A stretch of DNA of 25,830 nucleotides, taken from assembly GCA_905250885.1 (NCBI GenBank), contig CAJNOQ010002176.1, positions 1 through 25,830 of the forward strand, given 5' to 3'. Numbering within the stretch: the first letter of the stretch is position 1; the number at the start of each line of letters is the position of its first letter. Under the pieces are notes generated by a model. It ran no database searches. It saw nothing but the letters and a program-made list of their open reading frames with translations, and was not told the DNA's origin. The position numbers and the translations under genes are program-made. The stretch comes from Didymodactylos carnosus. Lineage: Eukaryota; Rotifera; Eurotatoria; Philodinida; Philodinidae. Below, piece by piece: positions 18,287 through 25,830 of this stretch.

Positions 18287-19904
18287 GCCTTCCCGGATTT
18301 GACTCTGTTAGGCTGAACCTTACCCCATTTTGATGTAGAATTTTGAATTTAGCACTATGTTATTTAGATAATACTTGGCTACATTGACAGAAAGGCCTCA
18401 TTTATCTGAATAAAAGACCAAAAGACGTTTGGCTGCGTGTATTAAACTCTGCTTTTTTTCAGTGATCTTAAACGCAGAGACTAACATGAGATATGTGCAG
18501 TGAGGACAGAAGACTGGATCAGGATAAGATGTTAACTTTTGGCATCAGGAACGCCAAAACACCTGTAAATATATATTGTCTTTTGTTCAAAATAGCGTAG
18601 TGATCCTTTAACCATATAGATATGCCACGTTTTTCAAACAAATTTACTTTGATTAGTCTAGCGCAAACTTTATCCGTTTTTTGGCCTTTTTGCTAGAAAC
18701 GTCACTCTTTTTGGAGTCTGAGTAAAAACAGCTTGGATTCATGGAGCTCGAGTTGATATTTTATTTTGACGAATTGAACTCAAAAAAGTATTTCCTTGTT
18801 TGCTTGCTAGTTCTTGTTACAAAAACTTCTATTACGGAAAACTGCACTTTCTCGAAAAACTTTCTAAATTTGCTGCTTTTCTTACCGCGAGCCTTACCCC
18901 CAATTGGGAACGTTCCACTGCCTCTGGTGCATTTGTATTGATTTATTGAACAACGTAGTACAAAATCGTTTTACAATCGACTAATTCTGTGATGCAGTTA
19001 ATAATCATATCTGCAATATGGCAACCATGAAAAACAATCAAAACCACATATGGACATGGATCCTACGTCGGTTAGTAGCGTAATGATATACAACTAACGT
19101 CTGCACAAATGTTGAATTTATTTATAAAGGACTAATTGCGACAAGGTCATTCTTTTGACCACAGTATTTTCAAAAAATAATCATATATTCAGAATCAGCA
19201 TCGAATTCTGAGTAAAATGGCATGTTTTTTTCTGTCGAAATCGATTTTTATTTTTCTCAACTTAAAAACTGACGAAAAACACGAACTTTTGGGCACTTCA
19301 TGACCCGTTTGTTTTCATATTAAGACTTAATCCATTGACTGAAACACATGGTTCGAATCAGTTTTTCACGATCTTTCTAAATATGACCTTTAAAATGGAA
19401 GAAAAGGCTTAGAATATGGTCGAAATTTGAAAAAGTTCGTGTTTTTCATCAACTTTTCAGTTTTGGGTGGACAACTTAATCGAAACTTGGCTTTAAACGT
19501 CTCATTTTACAGGATTTGGACAGAGCAAACGTTGTTACATAGTCTAAGTATGTTTCAACCGTTCAGACCTAGTTTTCAAATATTCTCTTTTCAGTAAGTA
19601 ATTATTTGAGAACGTTTTCTTTACCAGGGGGACTATCCACTTAAAAAATCGTGACAGTTACCGTGCTTAGCAGGACACGTTCTGACAGATATCTCTCTTT
19701 AAAAAATGTGCATTTGTTTTGAAAACATTTTTGCTCCTTTTCATTTATGCAATTATACCAGTTGTATAAGCCTCGAAAGAAAACATCAGTTTTTCAAAGG
19801 CAACAAGATAAGTAATTTTTTGAATCCGGAAGTGACATTATCAAGGTCAATCGGCTATACTTTCTTCTATACAGTATGTAACACTAACACTTTTATCTTT
19901 TAAG
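18287..19904. other. Gene-poor stretch with an inverted repeat
   Basis: It begins with the palindrome AAGGCTTAAGCCTT (about 18278-18291). A 20-bp inverted repeat (19 of 20 matching) lies at 19271-19290 and 19431-19450. Frames at 18741-18941 and 19706-19903 are unremarkable. Confidence 0.4.
19271..19450. repeat. Inverted repeat, 20-bp arms, ~140-bp spacer
   Basis: GACGAAAAACACGAACTTTT at 19271-19290 mirrors AAAAGTTCGTGTTTTTCATC at 19431-19450 with one mismatch. Weaker mirror similarity extends outward. It may be a small foldback element. Confidence 0.6.
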
Positions 19905-20366
19905 AAGACATACGTTTTGGACATGTTGCGTTGATTACAACAGTGACGGTTCTTTATCCGAGAATGTTCTTGGCCATCAATTTCCTAATATAATAGTTGA
20001 TGAAACATCAAATGATATTATATTAAAATATGATTTAGTGAGTACAAATAATTCGTTATCAAAAGCTGTTTGTAAATCCATCAGATTAACCAATATTGAA
20101 TACCAACAACACACAGTTGTTTGTACTACAAAATTAGGAGAAAATGCCGTGAAATTTGCTACATTATATCTAATGCCACAGTTATTTTATCTACTATCAC
20201 AGAAGAATATTCACTAGCCCTACGTGCGCATAAAATAAAACAAACAAACGATTTGACATTAAAATTGTATAATGATATAAAAATTCAGTGGTCAGCAGAC
20301 AAAACAGCGGCTCGGGCTGCAGTGCATGCATATGCACAGCTGTTTCATGCGATGAATTATAGATGA
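19905..20366 (+). pseudogene. Frameshifted terminal exon, unrecognised
   Basis: After ATCTTTTAAG (possible acceptor) a frame reads HTFWTCCVDYNSDGSLSENV, LGHQFPNIIVDETSNDIILK, YDLVSTNNSLSKAVCKSIRL, NIEYQQHTVVCTTKLGENAV and KFATLY, then soon stops (20215). A second frame takes over at about 20155-20175: YIISNATVILSTITEEYSLA, LRAHKIKQTNDLTLKLYNDI, KIQWSADKTAARAAVHAYAQ, LFHAMNYR and TGA at 20364. Together these give about 150 smooth codons with one indel. The second part looks alpha-helical. The family is unknown. It could be a real gene with an assembly error, or a pseudogene. Confidence 0.5.
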
Positions 20367-20670
20367 CTAATTTTTCTTGTTACTATCATATTTCTCTAAA
20401 TTTTGTAACGTTTAATAAATATATGATACAACAAATAATGTTGTCTGTGGAAAATATAATCAGAAGTGTCCAGGTTCACCTCACTTGTCTAACTTTAAAA
20501 GAGGCGCCAGCGTCATTGCTGGTATTTTTTTATTTGATGGTAGTGTGTTTTACATTTATCCACTTTGAACTTCTAACAATAACGACCACAACAACAACAG
20601 CAGCTATTGTGAAGAAACCAAGAATCTCTCATTTTCATCGAGATAAAAACTGATCTACTAGTATAATCAC

Positions 20671-20808
20671 CAAGGGGGAAAAACCTCACTTTAAGTGTGT
20701 GCACCTACGAGTTAAGTGTCACTTTAAGTGTTTAAGTTCTTAAGTGACATTTAAAGTGACTGTCACTTATAAGTGTGTGCACCCTTTTAGGAGGTCGTTC
20801 CCCCCTTG
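20671..20808. mobile_element. 138-bp hAT-like MITE (element A)
   Basis: The termini CAAGGGGGAA and TTCCCCCCTTG are flanked by the identical 8-bp duplication ATAATCAC at 20663-20670 and 20809-20816. The CAAGG start matches the hAT terminus pattern YARNG. The interior is dominated by CACTTTAAGTG / AAGTGTCACTT units in both orientations, the kind of subterminal motif transposases bind. It shares both ends with element B (21655-22518), in inverted orientation, and looks like an internally deleted form of it. No coding capacity. Confidence 0.92.
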
Positions 20809-20816
20809 ATAATCAC

Positions 20817-21240
20817 TCTGAGAATTTATACTTTTATTTGAACAACTAGATGCAATTTTATTATTACGCGCAAGTTGAAGATTCATAATTTTGCGAAATC
20901 ATCTCTAAAATGATTCATAGGATTGCAGAGTTGGAATGGATACTGTGGGTACACTATTAAAAGCAGATGAAATTTATTCAACATTCTTTTTGTATTGATC
21001 TATTTCAAATTAAAAGGCATACCACTATTTTTCGAATAATTTTTAAAACATTATGGTTGTTATTATTTCAAATAGAGGCATCTAGCTTTTACTCTTCGAC
21101 AGACAAGATAGGGACAAATTAAGTAATCAATAGAAAGTTATGGATGATTACGAAGATGGTTAATATTTAGTGGTAGAGAAATGATCTCAGAGTTCTCTAA
21201 AACTTGTACACGGATGAAATCGATAAAACGTCAAACAATT
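20817..21240. other. AT-rich spacer
   Basis: No feature supported between element A and the TAAGAT-rich element. Confidence 0.4.
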
Positions 21241-21275
21241 CGCTAGTGAAAACCTTACTCCAATCTTACTAAGGT

Positions 21276-21430
21276 CTTAGTAAGATTTCGCTTACATTTG
21301 TCTTAAACAAGAACAAACAAGTCTTACAAGATCTTAAACAAATCGTACTAAGATCGTGAGACCCGAAAATTCTAAGATTTGATAAGATTTTTCTGAAATC
21401 TTAGACAAATGTAAGCGAAATCTTACTAAG
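21276..21430. repeat. Perfect 28-bp inverted repeat
   Basis: CTTAGTAAGATTTCGCTTAC plus ATTTGTCT at 21276-21303 has its exact inverse at 21403-21430. The roughly 100-bp loop is also rich in CTTA/TAAG units. It is internal to the TAAGAT-rich element. Confidence 0.8.
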
Positions 21431-21654
21431 ATGTTACTAAAATTATACTATCTAAGATTTTTTCAAGACTGGATAAGAATCGGTTATGATCTTAATAGTA
21501 AAATGTTTTTTAAATAATATTCATTCCATATTCGCTGAAAATTTTTCAGCTTTTAATCCGCATTATCCAAAGAAGCAGTTGAACAGGGTTGAAGAATGAA
21601 GAGAAATTTCATATTTTTGGGTGTCTAACTATGGACCTTGACCTGCATGTACAC

Positions 21655-22518
21655 CAAGGGGTAAACGACCTCCTAAAAGGGTGCACACTCTTATAAGTGA
21701 CAGTCACTTCAAATGTCACGTTTATTTTTCTGTTTGAACAAGATTTTAACAGTAGTGATTGCTAATTTTTCCTCCTTACGGTAAGAAAAGTAATAGATTT
21801 CGCTTTTTGCTCAAAAGTTACGTGGTATTGAATGTTTATGTTGCTTTATAAAAAGAAGTCCAGAGGTATGAGAGACCTTTTTTCTCGTACACATTTTAAT
21901 GCACATGCGTGTATTAGGGCTATTAGACCGGCAGCTAATGCCTAACTAATATTCTTCCCTGATAATTGCCCTTGTTCAACTTTAAACGTTCGATTTTGTT
22001 TTAACTATTTAATTGTTCTCAAGTAAAATTATCAGAATTATGTATAGAAAGAAACGAGAGAAAACAGACGAAAGAATAAGATAGAGACTTTACTCGATGA
22101 CGTTACTTCGGGTGAATAGCATCCATAACTAAACGAACGATTAGCAATAGAGAAAGAGAAAGGCTGTGGTAAAACCATCACCCGTCTATACATAGTAAAA
22201 TAACAACAGTAAAAAGAAAGAAGAATAACTGTTGTCTTGTCACTAAACCGGCTGATTTATACTGGAAGAAACAGTTATTAGTTTTCGGTTTTTTACTGAC
22301 ATTTGGAGCTGCTTTCTAACTTTGTTCATTAAAATGATGAAAACAAACAGACTCGTATGACGTGGAACAGCTGCAGTCCATACATTTCAGATCTCAAAAC
22401 ATATAGAGCTGAATTCTTGAATTTCCAGAAAGATGCGGAATTTGAAATGACACTTAAACACTTAAAGTGATACTTAACTCGGAGGTGCACACACTTAAAG
22501 TGAGGTTTTTCTCTCTTG
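21655..22518. mobile_element. 864-bp hAT-like non-autonomous element (element B)
   Basis: It starts CAAGGGGTAAACGACCTCC and ends CTCTCTTG, and is flanked by the identical 8-bp duplication ATGTACAC at 21647-21654 and 22519-22526. Its outer ~70 bp on each side match element A read in reverse (CCTCCTAAAAGGGTGCACAC, AAGTGACAGTCACTT, then ACTTAAAGTGAGGTTTTTC). Between these ends is about 725 bp of unique sequence with no transposase ORF; short minus frames at 22329-22526 and 22454-22642 are chance. It sits inside the TAAGAT-rich element and is therefore the younger insertion. Confidence 0.9.
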
Positions 22519-22782
22519 ATGTACACTCTCTAAAAAGTTGTTGAACACTTTCAAGAGAGCAAGTACTAGCAGAGTCTGGAAGAAAAATAGCCGCAAAATC
22601 ACTCATATTATCGGTATTACTTATATAGATGAATGAGAGCAAAACAAAAGGGTGAATGAAAGTAGAGTCATTAAATCTTATTAAGATCTTAAACGATAAG
22701 ATCGTAGATTATCTTATCAAAATCTTAAAGGATAAGATCTTAGTAAGATAATTTTAAGAATTGCCTAAGATTTTTACTAGGG

Positions 22783-23476
22783 TTAACTTCACAAAAATGG
22801 TGGAAACTGATGATTAAACTGAAATATATTCAGTAACTATATAAAAATAAAATAAAAGTAAAATATATTTAGTAAGTAAGTGTGTTGATTATTCAGTCTG
22901 TATAAACGATAGCTAGTTAGAGAAGTTTGTTTCATCAACAATGACTTTGAATTACAATATGAATATAGTATGTGTCTGTCTACTTGAATGGAAGGTGTAA
23001 ACCCTTTCCGATATCTATACTGAATTATTCAACCATTATCATTCTGCTCTAACAAAAACCAGTCAGTGGTATCGCGACTAGTTTATAAAGGGTTTTGAAA
23101 TCAAACACTCATTATTAAAGTTTTAAATAGATGAGTACGTCTACTTCTTTTTTGGAAACGATAACTGGTAGAGAAAATACAACATTCATTCATATGTCTC
23201 TTTTCATGAATGAAATTCATGTACATATAGTTGTTTTTTAACCTTGTACAAAATAATATAATTATCATATATATAGTAAGTAGTTAGTAATTACTTGATT
23301 GTAGTAAACAAATATTCTAAGTTGACATATTTACTTGAATGGCATCAATTACTAGTAAACGAGAGAAAAGGTTACAACTGACACAAAATAATAATCCTTG
23401 AAATTGTATACTATCATTCTCAAAAACATATATACTTTGGAACGCTACAAACAGAAACCGCAGACAACAAAAAAAA
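22783..23476. other. Upstream region of the secreted-protein gene
   Basis: AT-rich with TATATATAG and AGTAAGTAGTTAGTAATTAC-like short repeats near 23265-23300. CATATATAC at about 23430, some 45 bp before the ATG, is a candidate TATA-type element. No other gene is seen. Confidence 0.4.
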
Positions 23477-24079
23477 ATGATCTATTTTCATGTATTCATC
23501 GTACTGTTCAGTTTCTATCATCAATGCTATTGTTTACCATTGTATAATACGGAAAACAGTATTACATATTATGATGAATGTCGTATAACTGTTTCACCGC
23601 GTATCGTTGGTAAACCAATTCGTACGTATGCTCAAATACAAAAACCATGCAATGGCACTTTACTCTGGTCTTATCCAAATAATAATTTAACATTGGAAAT
23701 TATTAATCTTGAAAATGAACAATTTACATTTTGTATTGATCAAAAATCTCTCAAAGATAAGCTAATTCGATCAATAGTTGGAATAAATAATGATCTACCA
23801 GTACAAATGATTATTCAAAGTGATCTTTCATGTGCAACAAGTACCAGTAATAAGTTAACATTGTTTATTACCGCTGAACCATTGTATGCTGGCATTTATC
23901 TACAATACGCAATGTACAACAGTCAACATCCATGGAACAACGGAGCAAATCCATGGTGGCAAAGATCAGAAAAATATCTATATGGACCACCATCATCCAT
24001 GGGTGTTAAACGTGTTAAAAAAGGAAATCGACGACGAAAATTGATTCATGGAAAAGAATTAACGATAAAACGAGTATAA
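23477..24079 (+). CDS. Secreted meteorin-like protein (probable)
   Basis: A 200-codon intact ORF. Residues 1-19 form a signal peptide (MIYFHVFIVLFSFYHQCYC, cleavage before LPLYN). The mature domain has four cysteines (C35, C58, C86, C119) in the order DEC, PCNGTLLWSYPNNNLTLEI, FTFCID and DLSCA, followed by KLTLFITAEP. In meteorin and meteorin-like proteins (secreted signalling factors) the corresponding series is C.(E)G.(V)EW.YP.(G).L..L, then (V)CI, then QC, then LF(V).A.P, which matches well. Vertebrate meteorins are longer (about 290 residues) and have more cysteines. Here the C-terminus ends in a basic tail (MGVKRVKKGNRRRKL), possibly for matrix or proteoglycan binding. NGT (59-61) and NLT (70-72) are N-glycosylation sequons. 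The ATG follows an A-rich leader (AAAAAAAAATG). The 3' side has a donor-like GTAAGG (24087) and an acceptor (24205), perhaps a UTR intron, then AATAAA at 24467 and 24476. Family assignment is from pattern only. Confidence 0.6.
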   Translation: MIYFHVFIVLFSFYHQCYCLPLYNTENSITYYDECRITVSPRIVGKPIRTYAQIQKPCNGTLLWSYPNNNLTLEIINLENEQFTFCIDQKSLKDKLIRSIVGINNDLPVQMIIQSDLSCATSTSNKLTLFITAEPLYAGIYLQYAMYNSQHPWNNGANPWWQRSEKYLYGPPSSMGVKRVKKGNRRRKLIHGKELTIKRV

Positions 24080-24086
24080 AATTAAG

Positions 24087-24205
24087 GTAAGGATAGTTGA
24101 ATTCGTACTGTACGTTTTCTTCTCTTCAGGGCTCTTATTGAGTAGTATGATTAATATATGAAAAAAATAGTTTTGTGGTGATTGGTTTTTGTTTTATTTT
24201 ATTAG
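24087..24205 (+). other. Possible 3'-UTR intron of the secreted-protein gene
   Basis: GTAAGG follows AATTAAG just after the stop codon. GTTTTATTTTATTAG ends at 24205. The 119-bp length is longer than other introns inferred here. Downstream sequence up to AATAAA (24467) would be the rest of the UTR, so the frame at 24189-24374 is probably not coding. Confidence 0.35.
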
Positions 24206-24466
24206 GAATCCAACAATTGACACTGTGACATGGTCCTGTCATGATGAATTTCATGTCCTCCCAAACAAGTACTGGTACTCAGGAATTTTGTATCAATTTT
24301 TTTTTCTCATATTTTACCAAAAAGCCAAGTTGCCCCTTTTCTCCCAAACACAAAACACAGCAGTAGAGTATTAATTTTATCCTTAGTTGTTATCTAATCT
24401 TAATTGAAAAAAAGGTTTTTTTGCGTTATTATTGTCTGCTTTTCTTATTACAATTTATTTTCATCA

Positions 24467-24481
24467 AATAAAAGCAATAAA
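24467..24481 (+). promoter_or_regulatory. Polyadenylation signals
   Basis: Two AATAAA hexamers at 24467-24472 and 24476-24481 lie about 390 bp after the stop of the secreted-protein gene, on the same strand. Confidence 0.5.
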
Positions 24482-24604
24482 GGACAACGAAGGAGTAATT
24501 CAGTTATTTACACAAACAGTTTGAACGGAACTATACTTTCCTGCAGTACAATTTAAACACTATGGATCGGTTATAATCAAAGATCGGAGATAACTAAAAG
24601 GTAC

Positions 24605-24824
24605 TCATAAAAGTAAAGTGAATTTAAACGATACTAATGGTTCAAGGATGAGTGAAGCAAAACCGGAATACATTTTCTCTTCTTCGATGGTAGTGACTGT
24701 CTCATCAATCAATTTAGAGCTGTGCACAATAAGTTTTCTGTTTATGCCGACAGTATCGTATGATGTTACCGAATCATCAAGAATAGTTATAAAAGTAGCG
24801 TAATCTCCTTTCTCACTTAACATC
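24605..24824 (-). other. Possible short coding frame, cut by a MITE
   Basis: A minus-strand frame from MLSEKGDYATFITILDDSVT through SYDTVGINRKLIVHSSKLID to EEEKMYSGFASLILEPLVSF stops at 24605. Upstream it would run through the MITE at 24825-25000, which cannot be original sequence. The peptide looks reasonable but matches nothing I recognise, and the opposite strand is also open. Low certainty. Confidence 0.2.
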
Positions 24825-25000
24825 TGGTGGCGTAACCACAGTGCGGCGAAGTACGACAGCGCCGTACCACCGAGATTTTTTGCCGTGCCACCGAGAAAAA
24901 GTATAAAATCGGGTAAAAACAACTTACACTACCCTAAACAAATGTTTGAAAAAAACTACGGCGCCGCCGTACTACCGTCATTTTTCGTGTTACGCCACTA
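24825..25000. mobile_element. 176-bp hAT-like MITE, GC-rich
   Basis: The ends TGGTGGCGTAAC and GTTACGCCACTA match in 11 of 12 positions and are flanked by the perfect 8-bp duplication TTAACATC at 24817-24824 and 25001-25008. The right terminus reads TAGTG, matching the hAT pattern YARNG. The interior carries mirrored GC-rich motifs (GCGCCGTACCACCG against CCGCCGTACTACCG reversed), much richer in GC than the flanks. There is no ORF of its own. Confidence 0.9.
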
Positions 25001-25008
25001 TTAACATC

Positions 25009-25830
25009 GAGCAGACAAAACAAAACAATAGTCAAAGATGATCCTGACGCTAAGGACAATAAGGAATTTAAAGATAATCAAGCCATGAAACGCGTATTCT
25101 TGAAAGACGAACAGTGAAAACAATGTTTTTCCATTCTATATTTGTAATTTTAAATAGAAAGAAAAATACATCGTTTAAATAAAATTTTGAGGTTTAAAAG
25201 CAAGGAAAACGTCAGTTTTATCGTTTGTCTTTTGTGAACTTGTCCTAACGAACTATGTCAGAAAAGCAAAATACGCAATAATCTTCGCAAGCTTGATAAA
25301 ACTGAACGACCTACTTCATCCATCAGATGTTTAGATTCAACTGCTGAATTACCAGAGAAAAAGTGTTCAAATCAAAAAAAATTCTTGCTTGTGATCGCGT
25401 GTGAAATTATAGAAAGTTGACATGTGACCACGCATTTCATGTCGCAATTACACAAGAAATCTATTAGTTCGGTTCGGTTCTGTTCGAGAAAGTCCTTAAT
25501 CCTGAGACCCGGTTCGACTTCAACTACTTTTTGTTTGAAAGCTGAAAAAGAATATCTGAAAAAAACTGCACGAAAGATAGATATCGTGCTTAATTTAGTT
25601 AGGAGCTCCCTCTCCCCATTTAGATTTTTCTCAAACCTTCCCAGTTTGTACAAGAAACTTCAGGACATATACAGGCTGCGTAAAAATGTTTTTCCAGGGG
25701 GGGAACGCTATAATTGCGAATAGGGTAAGTAATGAATTTTATACCAGATGAAAGCCCGTCGATAACGGGATTTATTGATGCTAAATAGTAAGTTTTATCA
25801 AAGCATTTTAGTGTCGAACTTAAGAAAGTT
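25009..25830. other. Right-end stretch, no firm gene
   Basis: A plus-strand frame (IVKDDPDAKDNKEFKDNQAM, KRVFLKDEQ, TGA near 25118) has a charged, protein-like content, but is short and starts beside the MITE. Two overlapping frames occupy 25372-25723 on opposite strands; neither has a family signature. A GGTTCGGTTC-type short repeat lies near 25470. A small hairpin (CCCGT/ACGGG) is at about 25753-25768. Confidence 0.35.

Larger units (their letters stand above)
21241..22782. mobile_element. piggyBac-like TAAGAT-rich element, interrupted by element B
   Basis: The left end is CGCTAGTGAAAACCTTA. The right end read inward is CCCTAGTAAAAATCTTA (14 of 17 matching), directly followed outside by TTAA. 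CCCTAG plus TTAA is the hallmark of piggyBac-type ends. The left flank is AATT rather than TTAA, so that side is mutated or the call is wrong. TAAGAT/ATCTTA repeats fill both sides (21250-21480 and 22670-22780), including a perfect 28-bp inverted repeat at 21276-21303 and 21403-21430. Removing element B leaves about 670 bp. There is no transposase ORF. Confidence 0.55.

Noticed and set aside
21647..22526. Two separate short repeats at 21655 and 22440
   Set aside because: The matching 8-bp TSD ATGTACAC at both outer edges shows they are the two ends of a single 864-bp element.
25372..25723. Two overlapping ORFs on opposite strands near the right edge
   Set aside because: Neither has a recognisable motif; mutual overlap and lack of codon preference suggest chance, though one could be a fragment.
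1..25830. CRISPR array, phage or bacterial operon
   Set aside because: No regularly spaced direct repeats of CRISPR form, no polycistronic gene order and clear spliceosomal intron signals.

Overview
The window looks like AT-rich, TE-dense animal DNA. My best guess at the source is a bdelloid rotifer. The reasons are kinesin-light-chain-type TPR repeats in an Asn-rich context, very short candidate introns (52 to 82 bp), a Penelope-like element (PLE) fragment at the left edge, many broken exon-like fragments, and many small inverted-repeat transposons. This is inference. The window has no rRNA, no intact tRNA, no operon structure and no CRISPR array.

Layout. Positions 1-385 hold the C-terminal part of a PLE reverse transcriptase on the minus strand, running off the left edge. 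A ~170-bp tandem repeat follows (546-915), then weak exon-like frames on the minus strand (1020-1658) and a degenerate AAGTACTT-rich block (1873-2150). Next is a nearly symmetrical 394-bp palindromic transposon with an 8-bp target-site duplication (TSD), 2188-2581. From 3.2 to 5.4 kb there are a TPR gene fragment, a frameshifted basic ORF, a second foldback repeat and a short 3' exon. From 5.4 to 8.1 kb the sequence is mostly non-coding, with two tiny coding candidates. At 8097-9695 two ~193-bp inverted repeats, which themselves translate to similar peptides, enclose unrelated exon-like sequence of higher GC. From 9.7 to 17.6 kb there is a tRNA-like relic, a duplicated 134-bp block, a strongly G-depleted tract, palindromes and small exon relics. 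At 17.7-18.3 kb lies a decayed multi-exon gene, and at 19.9-20.4 kb a frameshifted terminal exon.

The 20.6-22.8 kb interval is a transposon nest. It contains a 138-bp MITE, its 864-bp longer relative (each with a perfect 8-bp TSD), and a TAAGAT-rich element with piggyBac-like ends (CCCTAGT.../TTAA) that the 864-bp element appears to have entered. The only convincingly intact protein gene is at 23477-24079. It encodes a 200-residue secreted protein whose cysteine and aromatic pattern resembles meteorin. A third hAT-like MITE with a perfect TSD lies at 24825-25000.

The genes do not form a pathway. The region reads as a gene-poor repeat island, possibly subtelomeric, in which gene pieces accumulate between mobile elements. 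I did not find a transposase. The miniature elements are therefore non-autonomous and depend on enzymes encoded elsewhere.
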